NCBI RefSeq assembly: GCF_047324175.1
Contig: NZ_CP178732.1
Span: 4,712,001 to 4,776,000 of the forward strand
Source of the DNA: Acerihabitans sp015654925
Lineage (GTDB): Bacteria > Pseudomonadota > Gammaproteobacteria > Enterobacterales > Enterobacteriaceae
DNA: 64,000 bases
Reading direction: 5' to 3'
Of this stretch, positions 16,877 to 25,971 are shown piece after piece; the stretch's first letter is position 1, and every line of letters begins with the position of its first letter. The notes beneath the pieces were generated by a model. It ran no database searches and was not told the origin of the DNA. It saw only the letters and a list, made by a program, of their open reading frames with translations. A program made the position numbers and the translations under genes.

Positions 16877-17827
16877 TTACTCCACCATCCTCACGTTCAC
16901 CCGCAACTCTTTCGGCACCTCGAACACAATATTTTCCTCGCGTCCGATAAGCTCCTCCGCGCCCTGGCCGCCCAGGGCCTGCAAACGGCCAATCACCGCC
17001 TGTACCAGGATATCCGGCGCGGAAGCCCCGGCGGTGACCCCGATGGTGCCGATCCCCTGCAGCCAGCTTTCCTGGATGTCCGCCGCGCTATCAATCAGGT
17101 AAGCGGGTTTGCCCACCCGCTGCGCCAGTTCCGCCAGCCGGTTGGAGTTGGACGAGTTTTTCGACCCGACCACCAGCACCACGTCCGCATCGGCAGCCAG
17201 CTCGCGCACCGCCTCCTGGCGGTTGGTGGTGGCATAGCAAATATCGTCCTTACGCGGACCGATAATTTGCGGGAAACGTTCGCGCAGCGCATCGATAACC
17301 TCGGAGGTGTCGTCCACCGATAGCGTCGTCTGGGTCATGAAGCACAGATTATTTTCATTTTTAACCCGCAGTTGCCAGACATCCGCCGGCGATTCCACCA
17401 GGTACATTCCCCCCGCGGGATTATTGTACTGCCCCATGGTGCCCTCCACTTCCGGGTGCCCCGTATGACCGATCAAGATGGCCTCGGTACCCTTACGGCT
17501 GGCGCGCGCCACTTCCATATGCACCTTGGTGACCAGCGGGCAGGTGGCGTCGAATACCGTTAAATCGCGGTTTTTCGCCTCGGCCCGCACCGCCTGCGAT
17601 ACGCCGTGGGCGGAGAAAATTAAAATAGATCCGTCGGGCACATCATCGATTTGTTCGATAAAGATGGCGCCGCTGGCGCGCAGGGAATCCACCACATAGC
17701 GGTTATGCACAACTTCATGGCGCACATAAATCGGTGCGCCATAAATTTCCAGCGCGCGTTCGACAATGCTGATGGCCCGATCGACACCGGCGCAAAAACC
17801 CCGTGGGTTAGCCAGTAAGATGCGCAT
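16877..17827 (-). CDS. ispH: 4-hydroxy-3-methylbut-2-enyl diphosphate reductase
   Basis: IspH is the iron-sulfur enzyme of the last MEP-pathway step, giving IPP and DMAPP. The product is 316 aa, as in E. coli, beginning MRILLANPRGFCAGVDRA with cluster ligand Cys12, then the RHEVVHN block, DATCPLVTKVH and GSKNSSNSNRL. The frame is open upstream, but the ATG at 17827 has AGGAGG in front and the conserved N terminus. It overlaps the 3' end of fkpB by 20 bp, showing translational coupling within lspA-fkpB-ispH. Confidence 0.97.
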   Translation of the reverse strand: MRILLANPRGFCAGVDRAISIVERALEIYGAPIYVRHEVVHNRYVVDSLRASGAIFIEQIDDVPDGSILIFSAHGVSQAVRAEAKNRDLTVFDATCPLVTKVHMEVARASRKGTEAILIGHTGHPEVEGTMGQYNNPAGGMYLVESPADVWQLRVKNENNLCFMTQTTLSVDDTSEVIDALRERFPQIIGPRKDDICYATTNRQEAVRELAADADVVLVVGSKNSSNSNRLAELAQRVGKPAYLIDSAADIQESWLQGIGTIGVTAGASAPDILVQAVIGRLQALGGQGAEELIGREENIVFEVPKELRVNVRMVE

Positions 17828-18278
17828 TTTTATCCTCCTGCTGCGGATTGATTGCCAGAACGTCGATATCAAAATACACCGTGCGGCCGGCCAGGGGATG
17901 GTTGAAATCCACCGTAATGGATTCCTCGGCCACGTCGCGGATAAGCCCCGGCATTTCGTTGCCGCTGACGGCGGTGAACAGCATGATGGTACCCACCTCC
18001 GGCACGCCGGTTTCACTGAAATCGCGGCGGGAAAAGAACTGAATCAAATCGGGATTCGACGGACCGAACGCCGCTTCCGGCGCCAGGGAAAATGATTTTT
18101 TATCACCCACCCGCAGGCCGAGCAACGCCTGCTCCAGCGGCGCCGATAAACTATCGTCGCCCAGGCGGAACAATGCCGGCTTATTGTCGCGCCGGGTTGA
18201 CTCGGCGAGGGTGCCGTCTTCGAGCTTAAGATCGAAATGCACCAGCACCGCGCTGTCGGATTGCACCTGTTCGGTCAT
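17808..18278 (-). CDS. fkpB: FKBP-type peptidyl-prolyl isomerase FkpB (SlpA)
   Basis: The 156-aa protein (E. coli 149) is a short FKBP-type prolyl isomerase/chaperone with the insert-in-flap fold. Conserved blocks are AVLVHFDLKLEDGTLAEST, LEQALLGLRVGDKKSFSL, AFGPSNPDLIQFF and ITVDFNHPLAGRTVYFDI. The C terminus runs a few residues longer than in E. coli because the stop lies 20 bp inside ispH. It lies 5 bp downstream of lspA in the ileS-lspA-fkpB-ispH operon. Confidence 0.95.
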   Translation of the reverse strand: MTEQVQSDSAVLVHFDLKLEDGTLAESTRRDNKPALFRLGDDSLSAPLEQALLGLRVGDKKSFSLAPEAAFGPSNPDLIQFFSRRDFSETGVPEVGTIMLFTAVSGNEMPGLIRDVAEESITVDFNHPLAGRTVYFDIDVLAINPQQEDKNAHLTG

Positions 18279-18283
18279 GGCGC

Positions 18284-18790
18284 TTAACCTTTCTGCTTGG
18301 CGGTTTTGTCGGCCGGGCGTATCAGCCCTTCCAACACGATCAAAAACGCGCCGATGCAGATCGCGGAGTCCGCCACGTTAAAGGTGGGAAAATGCCAATC
18401 GCCCACATAAAAATCTATGAAGTCGATGACCACGCCGTGGACCAGCCGATCGAACAGATTGCCTAGCGCGCCGCCGATAATCAGCGCATAAGCGCAGTTG
18501 GTCAGACGCTGGCGATGATCCGAGCGGTACATCATGACCATCAGCGCCACGGCGATCACCAGGGCGATAACCGCAAACATCCAGCGCTGCCAGCCGTCTT
18601 TATCGGCCAGGAAGCTAAACGCCGCGCCGTTGTTGTGGGCGTAGAAAAAATTAATGAACGGCATGATGGCGACCGTTTCATGCAGCATGAAATGCTGCAT
18701 GACCCATTGTTTGCTGCCCAGATCGATAATCAGGACAATCAGCGCCAGCCACAGCCAGCGCAGTCCGGTGGTGCTCAGTGATCTATTCAT
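18284..18790 (-). CDS. lspA: Lipoprotein signal peptidase
   Basis: LspA cleaves signal peptides of prolipoproteins after lipid modification, in the inner membrane. The 168-aa product (E. coli 164) has four membrane segments. Both catalytic aspartates are present: Asp114 in GNLFDRLVHG and Asp141 in FNVADSAICIG. The start codon shares one base with the ileS stop at 18790, so the two are translationally coupled. Confidence 0.97.
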   Translation of the reverse strand: MNRSLSTTGLRWLWLALIVLIIDLGSKQWVMQHFMLHETVAIMPFINFFYAHNNGAAFSFLADKDGWQRWMFAVIALVIAVALMVMMYRSDHRQRLTNCAYALIIGGALGNLFDRLVHGVVIDFIDFYVGDWHFPTFNVADSAICIGAFLIVLEGLIRPADKTAKQKG

Positions 18791-21606
18791 CAGACAAACT
18801 TACGCTCTTCGCCCGCGCCGGCCACGTTAGTGACACAGCGACCACAAATTTCAGGATGCGCGGCGTCGCCGCCGATATCGGTCTCGAAATGCCAACAGCG
18901 CGGACATTTCGATCCTTCGGCCTTCACCAGCGCGATTTTCAGACCTTTAAGACCTTCGCTCTGCTGGGCGTCGTCCCCGGCAGCATCGTACCGGGCCACC
19001 GCCGCGCGCGAGGTCAGCAAGGCGAAATACAGCTCATCGCCCAGCGCATTCAGGACGGGCGCCAGCGCGTCGTCGGCATACAAGGTCACCCGCGCTTCAA
19101 GAGAGCCGCCGATCAGCTTATCCGCGCGGGCCTGCTCCAGCACCTTATTGACTTCGCTGCGCACTTTCAGCACCGTCTCCCAATAAGCGTCGTTCATGGT
19201 TTCATCGGCGTCCAGTCCGAACAGGCCGTCATACCACTCTTCGGTAAACACGAACTGTCCGCGGGCGCCGGGCATAAAGCCCCAGATTTCATCCGCGGTG
19301 AATGACATGATCGGCGCCATCCAGCGCACCAGGGCCTCGACGATATAATACAACGCGGTCTGGCAGCTGCGGCGGGCGATACTGTCCGCCTGGGTGGTGT
19401 ACTGGCGATCCTTGATGATATCCAGGTAAAACGAGCCCATTTCAATCGAGCAGAACTGCATCATGCGCTGCACGACATTATGGAAATCGTAGCTGTCGTA
19501 AGCGGCGATGATTTCCACCTGCGCCGCCTGCGCCCGGCCCACGGCCCAGCGATCCAGCACCACCATATCTTCCGGCCGCACGCAGTGCAGGGCCGGATCG
19601 AAGCCTTTCAGGTTGGCCAGCAGGAAACGCGCGGTATTGCGGATGCGGCGATACGCGTCGGCGGAGCGCTTGAGGATTTCATCGGATACCGCCATTTCAC
19701 CGGTATAATCGGTGGATGCCACCCATAGGCGCAGGATATCCGCGCCCAGCTTGTCGATAACCTGCTGCGGGCTGACCACGTTGCCGATGGATTTGGACAT
19801 TTTACGCCCCTGTCCGTCGACGGTGAAACCATGGGTCAGTACCTGGCGGTAAGGGGCCTCGCCTTTCATCGCCGTCGAGATCATCAGCGAGGACATAAAC
19901 CAACCGCGATGCTGATCGGAGCCTTCCAGATACATATCCGGCCCGTGGCCGGCGAATTCGGGACGCACCGCCACTACCGATGAATGCGTTGAACCCGAAT
20001 CGAACCAGACGTCCAGGGTATCAGGCACCTTGGTATAATTTTCCGCCTCCGCGCCCAGCAAGTCGGCGGGATTCAAATCCCACCAGGCCTGGATGCCGTC
20101 TTGTTCCACCCGCTTGGCCACTTCTTCCATCAATTCCAGCGTGCGCGGATGAAGCTCTTCGGTGTCTTTATGCACGAACAGCGACATCGGCACGCCCCAG
20201 GTGCGCTGGCGGGAGATACACCAGTCGGGACGGTTGGCCACCATGTTTTCGATGCGCGCCTGGCCCCAGCCCGGTATCCACTGCACTTCTTTAATTTCTT
20301 CCAGCGAGCGCGCGCGCAGGCCGTGCTGATCCATGCTGACAAACCACTGCGGCGTGGCGCGAAAAATGATCGGCGTTTTATGGCGCCAGCAGTGCGGATA
20401 GCTGTGCAGCAATTTTTCCACATGCACCAGGGCGCCGCGCTCGCGCAGCAGTTCCACCACCACATCGTTGGCTTTAAAGACCTGCATGCCGTCCAGGGCG
20501 GGAAAGGTGCCCGGCAGATAGCAGCCGTCCGGACCTACCGGGTTGGCCACTTCCAAACCGTACTGCTGGCCGATCACGTAGTCATCCGGACCGTGGCCGG
20601 GGGCGGTGTGTACCGCGCCGGTGCCGGCCTCAAGCGTGACGTGCTGGCCAAGAATCGCCGGCACGTCAAACCCCATGAACGGATGTTGAAAGCGCAGCAG
20701 TTCCAGCGCGCTGCCCTTGCAACTGCCCAGCACATTCCATTGCGCGACACCCGCGCGCTGCATGACGCTGGCCACCAGCTCAGCGGCCAGTATCCAGTTT
20801 TGCCCGTTTACCGCCACCAGCTGATATTCGAAGTCCGGATGGACCGAAATCGCCCGGTTGGCGGGCAGGGTCCAAGGCGTGGTGGTCCAGATCACCAGGG
20901 CCACCGGGCCGGCGACATCGGTCACGCCGAATTTCGCCGCGACGCCTGCCGGGTCAACCGCCTGAAAAGCCACGTCGATGGAGGGGGAGGTGCGATCATA
21001 ATACTCCACTTCCGCTTCCGCCAGCGCTGAACGGCAGTCGATACACCAGTGCACCGGCTTGGCGCCTTTATGCAAATGGCCATTGCCGATCACCTTGCCG
21101 AGCGACCGGATAATATTGGCCTCGGTGGCGAAATCCATGGTCAGATAGGGCTTTTCCCATTCGCCCAGGACGCCAAGGCGAATGAAATCTTTTTTCTGCC
21201 CGGCCACTTGTTCTGCGGCATATTTACGGCAGGCGGCGCGGAATTCGGCGGCGCTAACCTTTTCGCCGGGCTTGCCGATCAGCTGTTCCACTTTCAGCTC
21301 GATGGGCAGGCCGTGGCAATCCCAGCCCGGGACATAAGGAGAGTCGTAGCCCATCAAACCCTTGGACTTGATAATAATATCTTTAAGAATTTTGTTAACC
21401 GAGTGACCGATATGAATACTGCCGTTGGCGTACGGAGGGCCATCGTGCAGAATAAAGGTTTTTTTGCCTTTTTTAGCGTTACGAATCAGCCCGTACAGGT
21501 CCTGTTCATACCAGTTTTGCAGCATGCCAGGCTCGCGCTTGGCGAGATCGCCACGCATCGGGAACCCTGTGTCAGGTAAATTCAGGGTATTTTTGTAATC
21601 ACTCAT
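18790..21606 (-). CDS. ileS: Isoleucyl-tRNA synthetase
   Basis: Class I aminoacyl-tRNA synthetase that charges tRNA-Ile and edits valine. The 938 aa equal the E. coli length. The HIGH-type motif is in PPYANGSIHIGHSVNK (about 57-72) and the KMSKS motif in GQGRKMSKSIGN. The CP1 editing domain contains TTTPWTLPANRAI. A C-terminal zinc site CPRCWH...CGRC is present. ribF lies 32 bp upstream. Long opposite-strand frames are shadows. Confidence 0.98.
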   Translation of the reverse strand: MSDYKNTLNLPDTGFPMRGDLAKREPGMLQNWYEQDLYGLIRNAKKGKKTFILHDGPPYANGSIHIGHSVNKILKDIIIKSKGLMGYDSPYVPGWDCHGLPIELKVEQLIGKPGEKVSAAEFRAACRKYAAEQVAGQKKDFIRLGVLGEWEKPYLTMDFATEANIIRSLGKVIGNGHLHKGAKPVHWCIDCRSALAEAEVEYYDRTSPSIDVAFQAVDPAGVAAKFGVTDVAGPVALVIWTTTPWTLPANRAISVHPDFEYQLVAVNGQNWILAAELVASVMQRAGVAQWNVLGSCKGSALELLRFQHPFMGFDVPAILGQHVTLEAGTGAVHTAPGHGPDDYVIGQQYGLEVANPVGPDGCYLPGTFPALDGMQVFKANDVVVELLRERGALVHVEKLLHSYPHCWRHKTPIIFRATPQWFVSMDQHGLRARSLEEIKEVQWIPGWGQARIENMVANRPDWCISRQRTWGVPMSLFVHKDTEELHPRTLELMEEVAKRVEQDGIQAWWDLNPADLLGAEAENYTKVPDTLDVWFDSGSTHSSVVAVRPEFAGHGPDMYLEGSDQHRGWFMSSLMISTAMKGEAPYRQVLTHGFTVDGQGRKMSKSIGNVVSPQQVIDKLGADILRLWVASTDYTGEMAVSDEILKRSADAYRRIRNTARFLLANLKGFDPALHCVRPEDMVVLDRWAVGRAQAAQVEIIAAYDSYDFHNVVQRMMQFCSIEMGSFYLDIIKDRQYTTQADSIARRSCQTALYYIVEALVRWMAPIMSFTADEIWGFMPGARGQFVFTEEWYDGLFGLDADETMNDAYWETVLKVRSEVNKVLEQARADKLIGGSLEARVTLYADDALAPVLNALGDELYFALLTSRAAVARYDAAGDDAQQSEGLKGLKIALVKAEGSKCPRCWHFETDIGGDAAHPEICGRCVTNVAGAGEERKFV

Positions 21607-21638
21607 TCGATTCTCGGTTCCGTTTTCGGTGAGAGAGT

Positions 21639-22577
21639 TTAAAGGGGCGCCGTCAACCTGAAGAACTCCCGGCCGGCCACCACATCATTCGCGATTTGCC
21701 GCTTCAACTCATCAAGGGAGGCAAACCGTTGCTCATTGCGCAATTTCGCGCGTATCACGACTTCTATATGACGACCGTAAAGATCCATCGCCACATCCAG
21801 CAAATGCACTTCCAGCCGCTGGCGCAGCCCCGCCACCGTCGGCCGGGTGCCGATATTGGCCACGCCGGCGAAAGTCTGGGGACCCAGCCCGTACACGTCC
21901 ACCGCATATACGCCGTTAATCGGCGCGGGGCGGCCCTTGAGCGATACGTTGGCAGTGGGGAACCCAAGGGTGCGGCCCAGCTCGTCGCCGTGCTCCACGC
22001 GCCCGGAGATGCGGTAAGGGTGCCCCAGCAGCATTTCGGCGACCACCAGCCGATCGCCGGCCAGCGCCTCGCGCACCGCCGTGCTGCTGATGCGCCTGCC
22101 GCCTTCGGTGTAGGTGGCGGTGCTCATCACCTCGAAACCCGCCGCGGTGCCCATCTGCTGCAAAAAAGCGAAATCCCCTTCGCGCCGCGCGCCGAAGCGA
22201 AAATCATCGCCCACGCAAAGAAACCGCACGCCCAGTTTTTTCACCAGCAGCTCGGAAACAAAAGTCTCGGCGCCAATGGCGGCAAACCGCGCATCGAAGG
22301 TTATGCACAATACTACGTCAATCCCGGCTTCGGCCAGGTACTTCACTTTATCCCGCAGGCGGGTCAAGCGCGCCGGAGCGTCCCGGCCGGCAAAATGTTC
22401 CTGCGGCTGGGGTTCAAAAATCATCACCATTACCGGCAGGCCGCGTTTGCGGCCTTCGGTCTGCAATTGTGCAATCAACGCCTGGTGCCCACGATGAAAA
22501 CCATCAAAATTGCCAATAGTGAGCACGCACCCGTGGTGACGCGCCTGAAGGTTATGTAAACCGCGAATAAGCTTCAT
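21639..22577 (-). CDS. ribF: Bifunctional riboflavin kinase/FAD synthetase
   Basis: RibF phosphorylates riboflavin to FMN and adenylylates FMN to FAD. The 312-aa protein (E. coli 313) has an N-terminal nucleotidyltransferase domain with GNFDGFHRGHQALI (22-35). The C-terminal flavokinase domain has GRTLGFPTANVSL and GVANIGTRPTV. It is the first gene of the ribF-ileS-lspA-fkpB-ispH run and is divergent from rpsT, as in E. coli. Confidence 0.97.
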   Translation of the reverse strand: MKLIRGLHNLQARHHGCVLTIGNFDGFHRGHQALIAQLQTEGRKRGLPVMVMIFEPQPQEHFAGRDAPARLTRLRDKVKYLAEAGIDVVLCITFDARFAAIGAETFVSELLVKKLGVRFLCVGDDFRFGARREGDFAFLQQMGTAAGFEVMSTATYTEGGRRISSTAVREALAGDRLVVAEMLLGHPYRISGRVEHGDELGRTLGFPTANVSLKGRPAPINGVYAVDVYGLGPQTFAGVANIGTRPTVAGLRQRLEVHLLDVAMDLYGRHIEVVIRAKLRNEQRFASLDELKRQIANDVVAGREFFRLTAPL

Positions 22578-22977
22578 AGCAGGCTCAAGACAGTGGAAAT
22601 CGGCGGATTATACCTTGTACAGCGGATAAGGTTAACCCGCTAATCCAATCTTTGACAGTAACGGCGGTGAAAGCCATGCTTATTTCGTCCGGTCAGGTTT
22701 TTTTCGCAGGTTATTCTGCTCCATGCGGTGTATTCCTCTCCACCCGTTACGGGCGCCGCGGCGCTAAATCATTTCTTTATTGCAGATAATCGCTTTTTTC
22801 ATCTCAAAGGCTGTATTCCCCGGGCTGAAACTGGTAGAATCCTGCGCCATCACATTGTAACAGGCGTTGCGTAGTCAAGCGGCGCTTATTTGCACAAATC
22901 CATTGACAAAAGAAGGCCGAAAGGGCATATTCCTCGGCCTTTGAATTGTCTCATAGAACATGTTTGGGAGTTGGACC
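22578..22977. other. ribF-rpsT divergent intergenic region
   Basis: This 400-bp stretch has no gene that I can support. It carries the rpsT promoter at 22903-22931 and a TTGACA at 22652-22657 that could be a further upstream rpsT promoter, though its -10 (CATGCT) is weak. No clear ribF promoter was recognised. Confidence 0.5.
22903..22931 (+). promoter_or_regulatory. rpsT promoter (equivalent of E. coli P2)
   Basis: TTGACA (22903-22908), a 17-bp spacer and CATATT (22926-22931). The sequence around it, including the GC-rich CGGCC that follows the -10, resembles the E. coli rpsT P2 region as I remember it. Confidence 0.75.
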
Positions 22978-23241
22978 TTGGCTAATATCAAATCAGCTAA
23001 GAAACGCGCCGTACAGTCTGAGAAGCGTCGTCAGCACAATGCCAGCCGTCGCTCCATGATGCGTACCTTTATCAAGAAGGTATACGCGGCTATCGATGCA
23101 GGTGATAAAGATGCAGCGCAGAATGCTTTTTCTGCCATGCAACCCATTGTGGACCGTCAGGCCAGTAAAGGTTTGATCCACAAAAACAAAGCAGCGCGTC
23201 ATAAATCTAATCTGACCGCGCGTATCAACGCAATGCAGTAA
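22978..23241 (+). CDS. rpsT: 30S ribosomal protein S20
   Basis: The 87-aa protein equals E. coli S20 in length and is nearly identical across ANIKSAKKRAVQSEK, SRRSMMRTFIKKVYAAI and MQPIVDRQASKGLIHKNKAARHKSNL. S20 binds 16S rRNA in the 30S body. The start is a TTG at 22978 after GGGAGTTGG, as in E. coli, where this weak start takes part in autoregulation by free S20. An in-frame ATG upstream (22960) would add six residues and lies in the leader. Confidence 0.97.
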   Translation: MANIKSAKKRAVQSEKRRQHNASRRSMMRTFIKKVYAAIDAGDKDAAQNAFSAMQPIVDRQASKGLIHKNKAARHKSNLTARINAMQ

Positions 23242-23263
23242 CACCTGCTTTCGTTGTGATTTG

Positions 23264-23292
23264 TAAAAAAACCGGCCCCGGCCGGTTTTTTT
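23264..23292. terminator. Bidirectional terminator between rpsT and nhaA
   Basis: ACCGGC and GCCGGT form a GC stem flanked by seven A on the left and seven T on the right. It can therefore stop transcription of rpsT on the plus strand and nhaA on the minus strand. Confidence 0.88.
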
Positions 23293-23296
23293 GTGC

Positions 23297-24520
23297 CTAT
23301 CTTTCGTCGCTGCGGCCGGCGGTCAGGGGTAACGGCAGCGCCAGGCGCAGCAGCCCATATCCCCAAATCGCCGCCACCACGGACCCGGTAAGGATGCCCA
23401 GCTTGGCCAGGACGATCATGTGCGGGTCCGACCCCGCCCCGCCAAACGCCAGGCCGGCAATAAATATCGACATGGTAAAACCGATGCCGCACAGTACCGC
23501 GGCGGCGGCGATTTGCCTGAAACTGACCCCATCCGGCAGCCGGGCCAGGCCCAGTTTCATGGACAAGAAACAAAACGTCAGAATGCCCAGCGGCTTGCCA
23601 AGCACCAGGCCCACCGCAATGCCGGCCGGCAGGATGGAAAACAGGCTGGCCGGCGTTAATCCGTGCAGGGCCACCCCGGCGTTGGCGAACGCGAACAGCG
23701 GCAAAATCAGATACACCACCCACGGCTGGATCTTATGCTCCAGCGCCAGGGACGGGGAGTATCCCCGCTGCCGGGCGGCCGGCATAGCCCCGGTCGGCGG
23801 CAACCGCAATGGAATCAGGCCGCCGAGGATTACCCCCGCCAGGGTGGCATGGATGCCGGACAGCAAAATGGCCCCCCACAGCAGCGCCCCCACCAGCAGG
23901 TACCAGCCGATATGCCTGACATTGCGGCGGTTCATCAGCGCCAGCGCCAGGATGGCCACCCCGGCGCCGGCTAACGCGGCCAACGAGAGATCGTGGTTAT
24001 AAAACAGGGCGATGATCGCGATCGCCCCCAAGTCATCAATAATGGCCAGCGCCAGTAAAAACGCTTTAAGGCTGGCCGGCACCCGTTTACCCAGCAGCGC
24101 CATGACCCCGACCGCAAAGGCGATATCCGTGGCCGTGGGGATGGCCCAGCCAGAGTGATGCGCCGGTTCGCGCCAATTCAATAACGTAAAGATGATCGCC
24201 GGGGCTATCATGCCGCCGAGCGCGGCGATGGCAGGAAACGCCGCCTGGCTGCGGCTGGCCAGCGCCCCTTCCATTAATTCGCGCTTTACGTCCAGGCCAA
24301 TCATCAAAAAGAAAACGGCCATCAGGGCGTCATTAATTAAAACCAGCAAAGTGAAATGCGAAGAGTGAACGGCCGCGGCGTCCTGGGGAAAAAACACCAG
24401 CGCGTTATAAAACGCCTGCGCGGGCGTATTGGCCATAATCAGCGCCGCCATGGCGGCTAAAATGAGTAAAACGCCCCCTGAGGCCTCGTGGTTCAACCAG
24501 CGTTTAATAAAACCGGGCAC
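23297..24520 (-). CDS. nhaA: Na+/H+ antiporter NhaA
   Basis: Inner-membrane antiporter that expels sodium in exchange for protons. The 407-aa protein (E. coli 388) has about twelve membrane helices. The ion-binding double aspartate in LALAIIDDLGAIAIIALF and the conserved GWAIPTATDIAFAVG and ILCGIGFTMSIFIAGLAFG-type segments are present. The extra length is partly a loop with PTGAMPAARQRGYSPS near residue 260. E. coli nhaR, the LysR activator next to nhaA, is missing: the gene ends directly at the shared terminator. Confidence 0.95.
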   Translation of the reverse strand: MPGFIKRWLNHEASGGVLLILAAMAALIMANTPAQAFYNALVFFPQDAAAVHSSHFTLLVLINDALMAVFFLMIGLDVKRELMEGALASRSQAAFPAIAALGGMIAPAIIFTLLNWREPAHHSGWAIPTATDIAFAVGVMALLGKRVPASLKAFLLALAIIDDLGAIAIIALFYNHDLSLAALAGAGVAILALALMNRRNVRHIGWYLLVGALLWGAILLSGIHATLAGVILGGLIPLRLPPTGAMPAARQRGYSPSLALEHKIQPWVVYLILPLFAFANAGVALHGLTPASLFSILPAGIAVGLVLGKPLGILTFCFLSMKLGLARLPDGVSFRQIAAAAVLCGIGFTMSIFIAGLAFGGAGSDPHMIVLAKLGILTGSVVAAIWGYGLLRLALPLPLTAGRSDER

Positions 24521-24705
24521 GGTACATCCTTTTAATGCTGAAGATAAATTTATTGTGCGGGATGTTCGCGCGCAGGTAAATCAAAACCGGAACCATCCGG
24601 CACCATTGGTCGCCGAATGGTTGAAAGATATGGAGGATTTCCGGCCGGATAGGCCAACGCCGCCCCTGGGGCGGCGGAGCTTGTTGAGCTCTTGATACGG
24701 GCAGG

Positions 24706-25929
24706 CTATAGCTGGTAATTCTGTTTATGGATGCGGCTATACAGTAATACCGCCAGTCCGCCCAGGATGGCTACCGCGCCGATAATAAAAAATCCCGGCA
24801 GATAGGAACCGGTATTTTTCAATAAGATCGCCACCACGAAACCTGCTGTCGTGCCGCCGCAGCCCGCCCCGATACCGTTAATGACCCCCGCCGCCGGACC
24901 TACCGCTTCAGGCTTCACGCTGGTGGTGATAATCGACCAGATGTTGGTGGTATAACTGCTGGTGAAATAGGCGATGGCAAAAGTAATCAATGCCATTTTC
25001 ACCACGGGATCGGCAATAATCGGCAATACGGTGAGCAATATGCCGGCAACCAGTAGTCCCGATGCCGCTATCAACCCTCTCTTTTGCGTGCGATCGCTCA
25101 GGATAGACATCGGAATAGCAAACACTACCGCCAATAAATAGGGTAACGAACTGGCAAAACCCTGCCACATGCCGGTAAAGCCCAGCGAATGCACCAGCAT
25201 GGGAATAAACAGCGTGATGCCCCAGAACAGCATGCCGTTGGCAAAATAGCTGAAAATCAACAATAGGAAAGGATAGCCACCCAGAGACTGGAAGGTAATT
25301 TTCCCGGTCGGCTGCTGTTCTTTGACTGATGCCCCTTCCTGGCCATCCGGCGCGGATTTAAGAAAAACTAAAAATAACGGCACCACGAGAAATATGCCCA
25401 GCCCGCCGGTTATATAGAATAACCACTTCCAGCCTAAAACGTCATAAATCGGCGTCAGGATGAGAAAGCCCAGGCCAAGCGCGAGAAATTGACCATAAAA
25501 TTGGATTAAGTTGGTGCCCCGGGTAATTTCATCTTTAGTGAACCAGGCACGGGCAAAACGAAATTGCTGCGGCCAATAAATACCTTCGGTAATGCCGAGA
25601 ATGATACGAAACACGATCAGCAGGGTTGGCGAGGTCACCCACGCCGTGGCCACCGTGGCCAGAGACCAGATAAATACCATGCTGACAATCGTGGTCTTAG
25701 GATTAAGTTTGTATGTGAAAAAACCGCCAAAAAAATTAGATAGCGCATAACCGATTAGAAAGCCCGTTAATGCCAGGGACTTGGTGGTCGCGCCGGAAAA
25801 GCCAAGATCCGCTTCCATACCGGGCAAAGCGATGGAAAGGTTTGAACGATCGAGATAGGCGATAAAAACCCCGATCATTAAAGTAACGCCTATACGATAC
25901 CATTTTGAATTATCCATATTATTTTCCAT
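24706..25929 (-). CDS. MFS transporter, anion:cation symporter (ACS)-type
   Basis: The 407-aa protein has twelve predicted membrane helices. The first-helix motif IAYLDRSNLSIALPGM and LGITEGIYWPQQFRFARAWFTKDE are typical of the ACS family, whose enterobacterial members import hexuronates, glucarate/galactarate or galactonate. It lies 42 bp downstream of the enolase-superfamily gene and likely imports that enzyme's substrate precursor. The ATG at 25929 is used; the ATG at 25917 is an alternative with a similar ribosome site. Expression is probably under the LacI-type regulator at 27141. Confidence 0.88.
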   Translation of the reverse strand: MENNMDNSKWYRIGVTLMIGVFIAYLDRSNLSIALPGMEADLGFSGATTKSLALTGFLIGYALSNFFGGFFTYKLNPKTTIVSMVFIWSLATVATAWVTSPTLLIVFRIILGITEGIYWPQQFRFARAWFTKDEITRGTNLIQFYGQFLALGLGFLILTPIYDVLGWKWLFYITGGLGIFLVVPLFLVFLKSAPDGQEGASVKEQQPTGKITFQSLGGYPFLLLIFSYFANGMLFWGITLFIPMLVHSLGFTGMWQGFASSLPYLLAVVFAIPMSILSDRTQKRGLIAASGLLVAGILLTVLPIIADPVVKMALITFAIAYFTSSYTTNIWSIITTSVKPEAVGPAAGVINGIGAGCGGTTAGFVVAILLKNTGSYLPGFFIIGAVAILGGLAVLLYSRIHKQNYQL

Positions 25930-25971
25930 TCTACGTTGGAGTTTGCTGCGCGCAGGGTATTAATATCAGCC

